NCBI RefSeq assembly: GCF_001654925.1 | Contig: NZ_LXER01000032.1 | Span: 92,339 to 156,338, forward strand | From: Buttiauxella brennerae ATCC 51605 | Lineage (GTDB): Bacteria > Pseudomonadota > Gammaproteobacteria > Enterobacterales > Enterobacteriaceae | Direction of reading: 5' to 3' | Length of the DNA stretch: 64,000 bases | In this document: in pieces, positions 18,617 through 27,395 of the stretch | How the letters are laid out: each line of letters begins with the position of its first letter | Numbering within the stretch: position 1 is the stretch's first letter | Notes under the pieces: generated by a model | The model's database searches: none | What the model saw: the letters and a program-made list of their open reading frames with translations, nothing else | What the model was told of the DNA's origin: nothing | Program-made: the position numbers and the translations under genes

Positions 18617-19651
18617 TTATGCAGCCATACCGAGACCGACGATATTCGCAGCAATAATAATCACCACGCAACCAAGACTCAGTACCCCAACTGGCCGTCT
18701 GCCCGCTGATTTCCACTCTTTCATAATCAAGCCAACCAACCCGCCACACAGCACGTAGAAGCTCATGTGCAACATCCAACTCATGTAGTCGTATTGTGCT
18801 GGGATTTTGGCGTGACCCCATGCGTAGAAGAAGAATTGCAGATACCACATCAAACCGGCCAGTGCGGCGAACAGCACATTGCTGATGATCAGCGGTTTTG
18901 CCAGAGAGAAGTCGGCTTTTATCGACAAACTCTTCATATTTGCCAGACGAATGAAGCAATAACCGAGGTTAATCACCGCACCGCCGCCCATGATGATCAC
19001 GTAACTTGGCAGCGCGACATACAACGGGTCAACGCCTAACGCGGCGGCGGCTTCATGCATCGGTTTTGCGGCGTCCATCGCAAATGACATACCCGCCGAG
19101 AAGATACCGCACATCACCGCCAGAACCAGCCCTTTCTTCAGGTTGAACTCTTCGGCTTTGATACCCATTTTGCGTTCTTTAAGTTGGCCTGCGCGGGTCA
19201 CAATCGCCACACCAACCAGAGCCACAAGAACGCCCAGCAAAGTCATGCGTCCGCCAGGTGTTCCCACTAATACATCAAATTTTCCGGCAATAATTGGCGT
19301 CATTAAGGTGCCGACTATCAGCGTAATACCAATCGCGATACCGATACCCATCGACATGCCGAGATAGCGCATTGTCAGGCCATAGTTAATATTGCCAATG
19401 CCCCACATCGCGCCAAACAGGAAAACTGGCAGTAATGTCGAAGCGCTAAACGAACCGAAATAAGCCCAAAAATCAGGGAGCAAAACGTAACTGACTGTCC
19501 ATGGCAAAATTATCCAGGAAACGAAGCCGCCAACCGCCCACATTGTTTCCCAGGACCAGCGCTGTACTTTTTTGAAAGGGGCGTAAAAGCAGGCAGCACT
19601 TGCAGCACCCACCAAATGCCAGATTATCCCCATTGTGATAGCATTACTCAT
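18617..19651 (-). CDS. rhaT: RhaT, L-rhamnose:proton symporter
   Basis: This 344-residue inner-membrane protein has the same length as E. coli RhaT and about ten hydrophobic segments. It begins with [31 protein letters not shown], characteristic of the drug/metabolite-transporter superfamily RhaT branch. It imports L-rhamnose with a proton. Its presence next to a complete ABC rhamnose importer means two uptake routes in one locus, plausibly low-affinity and high-affinity. It is convergent with rhaR and lies downstream of the isomerase-like gene on the same strand. Confidence 0.97.
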   Translation of the reverse strand: MSNAITMGIIWHLVGAASAACFYAPFKKVQRWSWETMWAVGGFVSWIILPWTVSYVLLPDFWAYFGSFSASTLLPVFLFGAMWGIGNINYGLTMRYLGMSMGIGIAIGITLIVGTLMTPIIAGKFDVLVGTPGGRMTLLGVLVALVGVAIVTRAGQLKERKMGIKAEEFNLKKGLVLAVMCGIFSAGMSFAMDAAKPMHEAAAALGVDPLYVALPSYVIIMGGGAVINLGYCFIRLANMKSLSIKADFSLAKPLIISNVLFAALAGLMWYLQFFFYAWGHAKIPAQYDYMSWMLHMSFYVLCGGLVGLIMKEWKSAGRRPVGVLSLGCVVIIIAANIVGLGMAA

Positions 19652-19844
19652 TATTCATATCCCTCTGTTTTAACTAAAAAACTCAGGGGTGAAAGCTGGC
19701 TACCCCATTGCCACTGAGTCTAAGGATTGAGCAACTGGCTCACCTTCCATGTGCTGCCGTAGCAGGGGGATAACTGGCAAAATTCAGGGGGTACGATTGA
19801 CAGCGGTCACAGTTCTTTATACCCGCCGCCCGTCATTTTTCGGG

Positions 19845-21266
19845 TTAACAGATTTTTACGCTTTGCACATCCAGCAGCCAGGCGAGCTTTTCCAGAACCT
19901 CGCCCTGATGCCCAAGCCCAATTGCGCAATGATGAGCCGGCCCGCCAAGACTCCATTGCGTGGTGAAATCACGTGCCGACAGCGGGAAGCGATAGCGGCT
20001 ATTGGTGTTGCCGATATCGAGTACCTCGCCGGCTACCGCCTCTCCTTCGGCATACTGCAAACGCACACCGTTTTGCGCATCCTCAACAATAGAAAGGAAA
20101 GTGACCGGGCCGGGTTTCACCGTCATCTGAATCGACACGCCTTTGCCCGGTTTGCCGTGATAAACCGGCAACGGCACGAGGCGCACGTCGCCTTCCGCCA
20201 TCAATGGGTGCGCTGGGCCATCGTGTCCCCAGAGCACAACATCGTCGGCAAATTCAATGCCATAAGGCTCCGAGAACGAACCACCCGCGCCGAGCAACTG
20301 CTGGATTTTCATCGCCAGCACGTTTTTGATTTCGTACTCCCCGGCGACAGGAACGCCACGCTGAGTCAGCAGCGTGTTGCCGAGAATGATCGAGGTAATA
20401 ATGTTCTCGTAAGCGTTGCCATTGCGCCCTTCGTAGTAGTAAGCCAGCGCGCCGAGACGATTGTTTTCGATGAGTTTATCCATGGCGCAGGCGGTTTGTA
20501 CGGCTCGCTCCAGTTCGGCTCTTTCACAAATCGGGTCGATTTGCAGCGAGGCTTCCACTTCCTGCCATTTTTGTGTGCTGGCGCCTGCCGTCACCTGTTC
20601 GCGGTATTCCGCGAGCTCGCACATTTCCAGCGGTTTGAAGCGCACGCCGAGTCTGGCGCTCAGGTTGGTCATATTGCTGTAAACGTCGACCATGCCGTCG
20701 TAATAGCGGCCGAGTACACCCACCTGACAGGCCGCTAATCCCTTTTGTACTTCTAGCGCTTGCAGCCACTGTTCCGTTTGCTGCCAGACGTAATCATCGC
20801 CCTGCACAGCGCCAACGATCAGCTGATAGCGAATCTCCGCCCGATTAAATACGTTCGTCAGTTCTGGTGCGCTGCACGCCTGGCAATGCGCCAGCCATTC
20901 ACCAGTGCGTTCGCCACGATCGGCCATGTCGCGGATTTTTCCGTACGGCAAACCCAGTTCGGGTTGTAGAGCGAGGATAATCACCGGCTTGTTGATCTTT
21001 TGCACCAGCGGCAGAACGGTGGAACTCAGCGCGTAGGTACTGATATAAAGCACGATGGCATCGACCGGTTGGCTTTGCAGTTGCGTGGCAAAAGTATCGG
21101 CTTTGGCAACGCTATCAATCAGGCCGCCGTTGATAACCGTGGCGCTCAGCTTCGTGAGGCGTTGGTCAATTTGCTGCAAGTAACCCGTCAGACGTTGTTC
21201 GAGACCAAAAAACTGCGGCCAGTAAGTATCAAGTCCGATACCGAAAAGGGCGACGTTAAGCGACAT
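19845..21266 (-). CDS. L-fucose/L-arabinose isomerase-family protein of unknown substrate
   Basis: This 473-residue protein has the fold pattern of sugar isomerases of the FucI/AraA group. Candidate metal-binding and catalytic residues are present: Glu279 (YYYEGRNG), Glu310 ([10 protein letters not shown]) and His348/His353 ([10 protein letters not shown]). It is transcribed toward rhaT, 193 bases away, in a position with no equivalent next to E. coli rhaT. The real substrate is unknown. It could be a rhamnose-related deoxysugar or a pentose; RhaA already covers rhamnose isomerisation. The start ATG at 21266 is clear. Confidence 0.8.
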   Translation of the reverse strand: MSLNVALFGIGLDTYWPQFFGLEQRLTGYLQQIDQRLTKLSATVINGGLIDSVAKADTFATQLQSQPVDAIVLYISTYALSSTVLPLVQKINKPVIILALQPELGLPYGKIRDMADRGERTGEWLAHCQACSAPELTNVFNRAEIRYQLIVGAVQGDDYVWQQTEQWLQALEVQKGLAACQVGVLGRYYDGMVDVYSNMTNLSARLGVRFKPLEMCELAEYREQVTAGASTQKWQEVEASLQIDPICERAELERAVQTACAMDKLIENNRLGALAYYYEGRNGNAYENIITSIILGNTLLTQRGVPVAGEYEIKNVLAMKIQQLLGAGGSFSEPYGIEFADDVVLWGHDGPAHPLMAEGDVRLVPLPVYHGKPGKGVSIQMTVKPGPVTFLSIVEDAQNGVRLQYAEGEAVAGEVLDIGNTNSRYRFPLSARDFTTQWSLGGPAHHCAIGLGHQGEVLEKLAWLLDVQSVKIC

Positions 21267-21374
21267 AGGGGTGCTCCAGGCAGGAAAGAAGCGCCGACTA
21301 TCGCCCTATTTGTGCCACACTTCCTTTGCGGTAATGCCAGTTTCTGGACAGAGTGGCAAAAAACGATTTATCTA

Positions 21375-21390
21375 CCTGACAATGCTCACA
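21375..21390 (-). promoter_or_regulatory. CRP-like site upstream of the isomerase-like gene
   Basis: On the minus strand TGTGAGCATTGTCAGG matches TGTGA-N6-TCACA at 8 of 10 positions and lies about 110 bases before the gene start. It suggests catabolite control, as expected for a sugar gene. Confidence 0.5.
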
Positions 21391-21439
21391 TTTTCACCAT
21401 CATGCCAAAATGTTATAACCATATTAAAAGTACGGCATT

Positions 21440-21460
21440 GATAATCATTTTCAATATCAT
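21440..21460 (+). promoter_or_regulatory. Fur box in the sodA promoter
   Basis: GATAATCATTTTCAATATCAT resembles the Fur consensus GATAATGATAATCATTATC. It corresponds to the known iron-control element of E. coli sodA, upstream of and overlapping the -35 region. Confidence 0.85.
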
Positions 21461-21475
21461 TTAATTAACTATAAT
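21448..21475 (+). promoter_or_regulatory. sodA sigma-70 promoter
   Basis: TTTTCA (21448-21453) and TATAAT (21470-21475) are separated by 16 bases. The -10 box is perfect, and the -35 box lies inside the Fur site. Confidence 0.75.
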
Positions 21476-21542
21476 GAACCAACTGATTACGCGGCGTTAA
21501 CAGCCTGTGCGCCGTTCGAGTTAATAAATGGAGATGTTAAAC

Positions 21543-22163
21543 ATGAGTTATACACTGCCATCCCTGCCTTACGCTTACGACGCCCTGGAACCCCATTTCG
21601 ACAAGCAAACGATGGAAATCCATCACAGCAAACACCACCAGGCGTACGTAAATAACGCGAATGCAGCGCTGGAATCTCTGCCAGAGTTCGCAAGCCTGCC
21701 AGTTGAAGAGCTGATCACTAAACTGGATCAACTGCCAGCAGACAAGAAAACCGTTCTGCGTAACAACGCAGGCGGCCACGCTAACCACAGCTTCTTCTGG
21801 AAAGGCCTGAAAACGGGCACCACCCTGCAAGGTGATCTGAAGGCAGCCATCGAGCGTGATTTCGGTAGCGTTGATAACTTCAAAGCAGAATTTGAGAAAG
21901 CAGCAGCAACTCGCTTCGGCTCTGGCTGGGCGTGGCTGGTACTGAAAGGCGACAAACTGGCTGTAGTTTCTACTGCAAACCAGGACAGCCCGCTGATGGG
22001 CGAAGCAGTTTCTGGCGTTTCCGGTTTCCCAATCGTGGGCCTGGACGTTTGGGAACACGCTTACTACCTGAAATTCCAAAACCGTCGCCCTGACTACATC
22101 AAAGCATTCTGGGATGTCGTGAACTGGGACGAAGCAGCAGCACGTTTTGCCGCTAAAAAATAA
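21543..22163 (+). CDS. sodA: SodA, manganese superoxide dismutase
   Basis: SodA converts superoxide to hydrogen peroxide and oxygen in the cytoplasm. The ATG at 21543, preceded by GGAGATG, gives 206 residues as in E. coli. Metal ligands His27 (MEIHHSK), His82 ([12 protein letters not shown]) and the DVWEHAYY Asp and His are all present. The promoter keeps the Fur box. An intrinsic terminator follows 22 bases after the stop. Confidence 0.98.
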   Translation: MSYTLPSLPYAYDALEPHFDKQTMEIHHSKHHQAYVNNANAALESLPEFASLPVEELITKLDQLPADKKTVLRNNAGGHANHSFFWKGLKTGTTLQGDLKAAIERDFGSVDNFKAEFEKAAATRFGSGWAWLVLKGDKLAVVSTANQDSPLMGEAVSGVSGFPIVGLDVWEHAYYLKFQNRRPDYIKAFWDVVNWDEAAARFAAKK

Positions 22164-22185
22164 GTTGCATTGCAGCTGACGAGAG

Positions 22186-22210
22186 GCGAGCCTGATGGCT
22201 CGCTTTTTTT
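22186..22210 (+). terminator. Intrinsic terminator of sodA
   Basis: GCGAGCC, loop TGAT, GGCTCGC and then seven T residues. Confidence 0.95.
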
Positions 22211-22242
22211 ATGTCTAAGCTCACCGGGACAGGGAGGATCAG

Positions 22243-22917
22243 ATGCACCATCCGCTAAATGTTTATATTGGCAAAGTCCGTGAATACGAAGGCAGCAGGC
22301 CGAGTGCTATCGCCAAATATCAGGTCGACGGAGAGCTAAAACTCACGGAACTGGGGCTCGAAGGCGATCAGCAGGCTGAAAAAATCATTCATGGTGGGCC
22401 GGATCGCGCGTTGTGCCACTATCCGCGTGAACATTATCTTCACTGGGCGCGGGAATTCCCCGAACAAGCAGAGCTGTTTACCGCTCCGGCTTATGGCGAA
22501 AACTTATCGACCGAAGGCCTGACTGAAAAAGATGTCTATATTGGCGATATTTTTCGTTGGGGTGAGGCGCTGATTCAGGTCACGCAACCGCGCTCGCCGT
22601 GCTTTAAGCTCAATTACCATTTTGGCATTAGCGATATGGCGTCGTTGATGCAGGAAACGGGTTATTGCGGCTGGCTTTATCGGGTGGTGATGGCGGGAAA
22701 AGTGTCGACGGATTCACCGCTGGAGCTGGTGTCGCGCGTGAGTGATGTGACGGTGGCAGAAGCGATCGCTACGGCCTGGCATATGCCGTTTGATGATGAG
22801 CAGTATCACCGCTTACTTTCTGCGGCAGGGCTTTCCGTGAGCTGGACGCGTACCATGCAGAAGCGACGACTGTTGGGGAAGATCGAAGATAATTCCCGGC
22901 GGTTGATTGGGAAATAA
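22243..22917 (+). CDS. yiiM: YiiM, MOSC-domain protein (6-hydroxylaminopurine resistance)
   Basis: This 224-residue MOSC-domain protein is like E. coli YiiM, a molybdenum-cofactor-using reductase that detoxifies N-hydroxylated base analogues. It shows the MOSC core GLEGDQQAEKIIHGGPDRALCHYPREHY, and the conserved cysteine in VTQPRSPCFKLN that would bind the cofactor. GGGAGG precedes the ATG. In E. coli yiiM sits close to sodA, as here, but is followed by cpxA rather than cspA. Confidence 0.95.
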   Translation: MHHPLNVYIGKVREYEGSRPSAIAKYQVDGELKLTELGLEGDQQAEKIIHGGPDRALCHYPREHYLHWAREFPEQAELFTAPAYGENLSTEGLTEKDVYIGDIFRWGEALIQVTQPRSPCFKLNYHFGISDMASLMQETGYCGWLYRVVMAGKVSTDSPLELVSRVSDVTVAEAIATAWHMPFDDEQYHRLLSAAGLSVSWTRTMQKRRLLGKIEDNSRRLIGK

Positions 22918-22929
22918 GCCCCAGAAACG

Positions 22930-22954
22930 AAAAAACCCGCCGAGGCGGGTTTTT
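22930..22954. terminator. Bidirectional terminator between yiiM and cspA
   Basis: A-run, ACCCGC, loop CGAG, GCGGGT and T-run. It works for yiiM on the plus strand and cspA on the minus strand. Confidence 0.95.
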
Positions 22955-22981
22955 AAATTCTTAGCTTTGCTAACGCTAACC

Positions 22982-23194
22982 TTACAGGCTAGTTACGTTA
23001 CCAGCAGCTGGGCCTTTAGCACCACTTTCGATGGTGAAAGACACTTTCTGGCCTTCGTCCAGAGACTTGTAGCCATCGTTCTGGATAGCAGAGAAGTGTA
23101 CGAACACGTCTTTTGAGCCATCGTCAGGAGTGATGAAGCCGAAGCCTTTGTCAGAGTTGAACCATTTTACGAGACCAGTCATTTTGTTAGACAT
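22982..23194 (-). CDS. cspA: CspA, major cold-shock RNA chaperone
   Basis: This 70-residue OB-fold protein differs from remembered E. coli CspA at only a few positions. It has both RNA-binding motifs, KGFGFI (RNP1) and VFVHF (RNP2). CspA melts RNA secondary structure after a temperature drop. The long leader (separate entry) and the AAGGTAATAT start context are also conserved, which distinguishes cspA from its paralogues cspB-cspI. Confidence 0.96.
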   Translation of the reverse strand: MSNKMTGLVKWFNSDKGFGFITPDDGSKDVFVHFSAIQNDGYKSLDEGQKVSFTIESGAKGPAAGNVTSL

Positions 23195-23353
23195 AGATAT
23201 TACCTTTTAAATTAAATTTGCCTTCCGGCGCAATTGGAATGTTTTACAGATTTTTAAAGCGATAAAGGAAGGTAGATCACGTCGAAGGGTATCTATGATA
23301 ACTCTTTGAGGACTGCGCTACTAAACTGCTTAAAGGTTCTGTGCTTCAAACCG
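23195..23353 (-). promoter_or_regulatory. cspA cold-responsive 5' leader (RNA thermosensor)
   Basis: About 159 bases of minus-strand leader correspond along their whole length to the E. coli cspA untranslated region. It starts CGGTTTGAAGCACAGA (cold-box region), continues with CAAAGAGTTATCATAGATACCC, spelled here in part, then AAAATCTGTAAA and ends AAAAGGTAATATCT before the ATG. In E. coli this leader changes fold with temperature and exposes the start at low temperature. Confidence 0.88.
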
Positions 23354-23469
23354 ATGAGTGCATTAACTCATATTTACGGCATCAATGACAAGGTTTATTT
23401 TAGCCGTCCACAGGGCCGGAGCTCAGGCCATCCGCGGGATCCCCCGCCTTGCGACGGGGAAAACAGCAA

Positions 23470-24180
23470 TTACTGCATCGACGTTTGAGCAGCAGTATAT
23501 GCCTGCATAAATGCCTGGTGCTGTGAAGCCAGAGGAGCAATCAATGAGTTGTATTGGTTTGCCTGCTGGGACGTTGGGAACTGAATACCACCCGCAGTGA
23601 AACCAACTTGCGTGCCCTGCTGCTGGATGAAATCACCCACTTGCACCAGTTGAGCTGTGAAAGTTTGTGCCGCAGGGATCAGCGGAGCCATCGCCTCTGC
23701 CGGAGCAATAACCACTTTCTGATAAACCTTGTCGTAAACGGCTTTCAGTTCATCAGGCTGTTTCAATGTGGAGCGCGAGCTGTCTGCCTGCATTTTTGCA
23801 TTCTGCACTTGCTGGCCTAACACGTTCAACGAACCATTCGCCTGGCGCAGTGGTTCGCGCTGAGTCATGTAATCTTGTGGAACGCGAATGCTGTTTACGC
23901 TATCAGCGACGGGCTTCATGCCGTCGTCCATTGCCTGGTTCACCTGTTGGGAGAAGCCATACAAAATCGCGTAATCAGAAACCAGCGGGCCAAATTGCTT
24001 TTTCTGATCCGTTGTCAGCGTTGGCAAACGTTCGCCGCTGCGCATCGCCGTGTTCTGTAAGAAATCAATAAATGCTTTGCGTTGATCGCCTTCTTTATCA
24101 AAACAACCACTCAGGCTGACTACCATTAAAATTGCCGCAAGCGGCGCCATCCAGCGTGACCAGGACTTACCTGTCGCCAT
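23470..24180 (-). CDS. yiaF: YiaF, DUF3053 lipoprotein
   Basis: This 236-residue lipoprotein has a lipobox SLSGC near residue 32 and the mature start CFDKEGDQRKAFIDFLQ. It closely resembles E. coli YiaF. The ATG at 24180 follows AAGGAG by eight bases; an upstream in-frame start is less suitable. The body is helical and Gln/Ala-rich with no known enzymatic motif. Function is not established. Confidence 0.93.
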   Translation of the reverse strand: MATGKSWSRWMAPLAAILMVVSLSGCFDKEGDQRKAFIDFLQNTAMRSGERLPTLTTDQKKQFGPLVSDYAILYGFSQQVNQAMDDGMKPVADSVNSIRVPQDYMTQREPLRQANGSLNVLGQQVQNAKMQADSSRSTLKQPDELKAVYDKVYQKVVIAPAEAMAPLIPAAQTFTAQLVQVGDFIQQQGTQVGFTAGGIQFPTSQQANQYNSLIAPLASQHQAFMQAYTAAQTSMQ

Positions 24181-24504
24181 GTTTTCTACTCCTTTCACCA
24201 TTCAATGCAAATACGCAAGTGCGCACCCAATAATGCTGCTAAGGATAGTCCAAGCCGCCGCCGCAAGATACCCTTTCGCAACAATCTCTTTAAGGCAAAT
24301 TTGCGCTGTGATGGTGCACTTTCACCGCACTTTCTGCACCTTGCTGGCGCAACGCGCGTTAGCAGTGCAACACCCTGAAAATACGTTAATCAACTGTAAT
24401 TAAACGATAAACAATACTGAGTTCAGATCTGGCATTCATTTTGCTGAGATCCCGTTGCAGGGGTGATAAGCGGGCAACCGATGTCGCCATACAATTTGAA
24501 AATG

Positions 24505-24594
24505 GATCACTAGGGTTCCGGTCGAAAGATGCTGGTCCGAGAGTGATCGACCGCCCTCTGGCGGTTACACGGCGGGACAAAAGCCCGGGAGGAT
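24505..24594 (+). ncRNA. Guanidine-I riboswitch (ykkC class)
   Basis: The conserved ykkC motifs occur in order. P1 is GATCACT (24505-24511) paired with AGTGATC (24542-24548), enclosing CTAGGGTTCCG and GCTGGTCCGAGAG. Then comes an ACCGCC/GGCGGT hairpin (24550-24565), followed by ACACGG-CGGGACAAAAGCCCGGGAGG. This class binds free guanidinium and turns on detoxification or degradation genes. It lies 60 bases before the first gene of the guanidine operon. The rest of the 473-base gap 24181-24653 holds the yiaF promoter region and nothing else recognised. Confidence 0.95.
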
Positions 24595-24630
24595 AAGCGA
24601 CCATTGCGCGCCGCCCTCCTGCATCTTTTT
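24586..24630 (+). terminator. Candidate riboswitch-controlled terminator
   Basis: CGGGAGG (24586-24592), the conserved 3' end of the aptamer, can pair with CCTCCTG (24615-24621), followed by CATCTTTTT. Aptamer folding would consume the left arm, so guanidine would prevent termination, the usual ON logic of this class. The pairing was found by eye. Confidence 0.55.
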
Positions 24631-24653
24631 CCGCAACCGTCAGAGGAACCACC

Positions 24654-25709
24654 ATGCTTAAAGCTTGCCACCGTGGAATCTTGTTTGCCGCACTCGCGCT
24701 GTTTAGTGTCAGCAGCTTTGCCGCCAAACCCTCGTTTAAACTCTGCTGGTCTATCTACGCAGGCTGGATGCCATGGGATTACGCCCAGCAAAGCGGCATC
24801 GTCAAAAAGTGGGCCGATAAATACGGCATCGATATTAAGTTTGTGCAGGTTAACGACTATATCGAATCAGTGAACCAATACACCGCCGGAGGATTTGACG
24901 GCTGCACCATGACCAATATGGATGCGCTGACCATTCCTGCCGCAGGCGGCGTCGACAGCACCGCGCTGATTATTGGCGACTACTCCAACGGTAATGACGG
25001 CATCCTCTCTAAATCCGCCCAATCTATCGCTGAGCTTAAAGGCCAGCCGATTAACCTGGTTGAGCTTTCGGTTTCCCATTATTTACTCGCTCGCGCCCTG
25101 GAAAAATCAGGCCTGAGTGAGCGTGATGTGAAAGTGGTCAACACCGCAGATGCGGATCTTGTCGCTGCGTTTACCACGCCAGAGGTGAAGTCTATCGTCA
25201 CCTGGAACCCGTTGTTGGCCGAAGCGCAAAAACAACCGAACACCAAATTACTGTTCTCTTCCGCACAAATCCCCGGCGAAATTCTCGACCTGTTAGTGGT
25301 CAACACCGAAACCTTGAAAGCCCACCCGGAATTAGGCAAAGCCCTGACCGGCGCGTGGTTTGAAACCCTGAAAGTGATGCAGGGGGAGTCGGAAACCGCC
25401 AAAACCGCGCGTACGCAAATGGGCCAGGCGGCGGGCACCGATTTAGCCGGGTTCGACGCCCAGCTTGCTGCCACACACCTGTTCAGCGACCCGAAACTGG
25501 CGCTCGATTTCACCGACAGCCCGCAGTTGAAAGCCACCATGCAGATGGTTGCCGAATTTTCCTTTAAACACGGTTTGTTAGGTGATGCCGCGCCATCAGC
25601 CGATGTGGTAGGCGTTGCAACCCCTGCCGGCAACTGGGGTGACACCAACAACACCAAACTGCGCTTCACTGATGAGTTTCTTCGCCTCGTCGTAAGCAAC
25701 GCGCTGTAA
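24654..25709 (+). CDS. Guanidine/urea-operon ABC importer, substrate-binding protein
   Basis: This 351-residue protein has a signal peptide of about 23 residues ending SSFAA. It belongs to the NMT1/SsuA/TauA-like binding-protein group (LCWSIYAGWMPWDYAQQSG...CTMTNMDALTIPAAGG). It is usually annotated as a putative urea ABC transporter component because it co-occurs with urea carboxylase. The guanidine riboswitch upstream makes guanidine or a guanidino compound the more likely ligand (inference). It is the first gene of the operon, with GAGGAACC before the ATG. Confidence 0.88.
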   Translation: MLKACHRGILFAALALFSVSSFAAKPSFKLCWSIYAGWMPWDYAQQSGIVKKWADKYGIDIKFVQVNDYIESVNQYTAGGFDGCTMTNMDALTIPAAGGVDSTALIIGDYSNGNDGILSKSAQSIAELKGQPINLVELSVSHYLLARALEKSGLSERDVKVVNTADADLVAAFTTPEVKSIVTWNPLLAEAQKQPNTKLLFSSAQIPGEILDLLVVNTETLKAHPELGKALTGAWFETLKVMQGESETAKTARTQMGQAAGTDLAGFDAQLAATHLFSDPKLALDFTDSPQLKATMQMVAEFSFKHGLLGDAAPSADVVGVATPAGNWGDTNNTKLRFTDEFLRLVVSNAL

Positions 25710-25723
25710 ACCGGAGGTGCCCC

Positions 25724-26536
25724 ATGCGCAAAATCATTAACTACCAACCCCAGCCAATGACCCGAGTGCTGATGGGCGCCCTGCCGTTAATTGCGGTGAT
25801 CTTCTTCTATCTGGTGGCATCTGACGCCCGTCTTGCGGCAAACAGCTACGACAAACTGTTGCCGGGGTTTGATGCCATGTGGGCGGCTATCGACCGTATG
25901 GCATTCACGCCAAGCCCGCGCACCGGGGAATATCTGTTCTGGACCGACAGCGCGGCAAGCCTGCTTCGTTTGCTGGTCGGTGTGGGGCTGAGTGCATTCC
26001 TGGCGCTGGTTTTTGGCCTGTTTTGCGGCGCCCTGCCGGTTGTGCGCTCGGTTCTTTCACCGCTGATTACCTTGATAGCGCTGATCCCACCGCTGGCTAT
26101 TTTGCCCGTCCTTTTCATCACCTTTGGGCTGGGGGAAGTGTCAAAAGTTGTGCTGATTGTCATCGGCATTACACCGTTTATCGTGCGTGATTTGCAGCTT
26201 CAGGTGCAGGCCATTCCCCATGAACAAATGGTGAAAGCCCAGACGCTTGGCGGCCATAGCGCGCAAATCCTCTGGCGCGTGGTTCTGCCACAGCTTTTGC
26301 CTCGCCTGATTGATGCGGTGCGTTTGTCGCTGTGTTCTGCCTGGTTGTTCCTGATTGCCGCCGAAGCGATTGCCGCTACCGAAGGGCTCGGTTACCGCAT
26401 CTTCCTGATGCGCCGTTATATGGCGATGGACGTGATTTTGCCGTACGTGGCGTGGATTACGCTGCTCGCTTTCACCCTCGACCTGCTGCTGCGCGTCATC
26501 AATCGCCGCTGCTTCCCGTGGTACTACGCAAAATAA
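25724..26536 (+). CDS. Guanidine/urea-operon ABC importer, permease
   Basis: This 270-residue inner-membrane permease of the SsuC/TauC type has about six hydrophobic segments. It carries the cytoplasmic EAA loop signature near KAQTLGGHSAQILWRVVLPQLLPRLIDAVRLSL. It starts 14 bases after the binding-protein gene behind GGAGGTG. It pairs with the following ATPase. Substrate is inferred from the operon. Confidence 0.9.
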   Translation: MRKIINYQPQPMTRVLMGALPLIAVIFFYLVASDARLAANSYDKLLPGFDAMWAAIDRMAFTPSPRTGEYLFWTDSAASLLRLLVGVGLSAFLALVFGLFCGALPVVRSVLSPLITLIALIPPLAILPVLFITFGLGEVSKVVLIVIGITPFIVRDLQLQVQAIPHEQMVKAQTLGGHSAQILWRVVLPQLLPRLIDAVRLSLCSAWLFLIAAEAIAATEGLGYRIFLMRRYMAMDVILPYVAWITLLAFTLDLLLRVINRRCFPWYYAK

Positions 26537-26545
26537 GGAGGCGCT

Positions 26546-27364
26546 ATGGCGTTGCTCGAACTGAAAAATATCGAAAAGCACTATGGCGACCAAGTGGTGC
26601 TGGAACGGCTGAATGTCAGCGTTGAAGAAGGTGAGTTTGTCTCGATTGTCGGCGCATCCGGCTGCGGTAAAACCACCTTCCTGAAGATGCTGCTGGGTAC
26701 TGAAAGCGCCACTAAGGGTGAGTTTTTACTGGATGGCCAGCCGATTTCACAAGAGCCAGATGCGCAACGTGGCGTGGTGTTTCAACGCTATTCGGTGTTC
26801 CCACACCTGACGGTGATTGGCAATGTGATGTTGGCAGAAGAGTTCAGCACCGCCCGCTGGCTGGGGCGAGTGTGGGGTAAGAAACGCCATGATATTCGTG
26901 AACGCGCCCGTGCAATGCTCGACCAGGTCGGGCTGCTGCCTGCGCAAAACAAATACCCTCACCAACTTTCCGGCGGTATGCAGCAGCGCCTGGCGCTGGC
27001 TCAGGCGTTAATGAAACAGCCACGCATTTTGTTGCTTGATGAACCTTTTGGCGCACTCGACCCAGGCATTCGCAATGAAATGCACTTGCTGATTAGCGAC
27101 CTGTGGGAGCGCCACCGCCTGACCATTTTTATGATTACTCATGACCTGAAAGAGGGATTTTCCCTCGGTTCAAGGCTGTGGGTGTTTGACAAAGTGCGTC
27201 ACGACCCGCAGGCACCAGACCGTTGGGGTGCGAGCATTACTTACGATATTCCGCTTGATAAAAAACCTGCCGGGAAAGCCCCCCTCAACCCGGCCCTCTC
27301 CCAGAGGGAGAATCCAGAACTCGATCAGTACCCTCTCCTGAGGGAGAGGGTCAGGGCGTCCTGA
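26546..27364 (+). CDS. Guanidine/urea-operon ABC importer, ATPase with repeat-encoded tail
   Basis: This 272-residue ABC ATPase has Walker A GASGCGKTT, Q-loop VVFQRYSVFPHL, signature LSGGMQQRLALAQAL, Walker B RILLLDEPFGALD and the switch His in MITHDLKEG. It energises the preceding permease. The last 25 or so residues (from about 247) and the region of the stop are encoded by a GC-rich palindromic repeat (27281-27360), so the natural C-terminus was probably replaced or extended. The catalytic core is intact. Confidence 0.92.
   Translation: MALLELKNIEKHYGDQVVLERLNVSVEEGEFVSIVGASGCGKTTFLKMLLGTESATKGEFLLDGQPISQEPDAQRGVVFQRYSVFPHLTVIGNVMLAEEFSTARWLGRVWGKKRHDIRERARAMLDQVGLLPAQNKYPHQLSGGMQQRLALAQALMKQPRILLLDEPFGALDPGIRNEMHLLISDLWERHRLTIFMITHDLKEGFSLGSRLWVFDKVRHDPQAPDRWGASITYDIPLDKKPAGKAPLNPALSQRENPELDQYPLLRERVRAS
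27281..27360. repeat. GC-rich palindromic elements (family 1, copy C) inside the ATPase frame
   Basis: Two units, CCCCTCAACCCGGCCCTCTC-CAGAGGGAGA and CCCTCTCCTGAGGGAGAGGG, lie within the last 80 bases of the ATPase gene and are translated. Confidence 0.85.
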
Positions 27365-27395
27365 ACCTAAATCGATCACCCAATAAGGAGCCGAC

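Noticed and set aside
19749-20738. Plus-strand open frame of 329 codons over the isomerase-like gene
   Set aside because: It is the complement of a well-supported isomerase gene; its composition is unlike a real protein.
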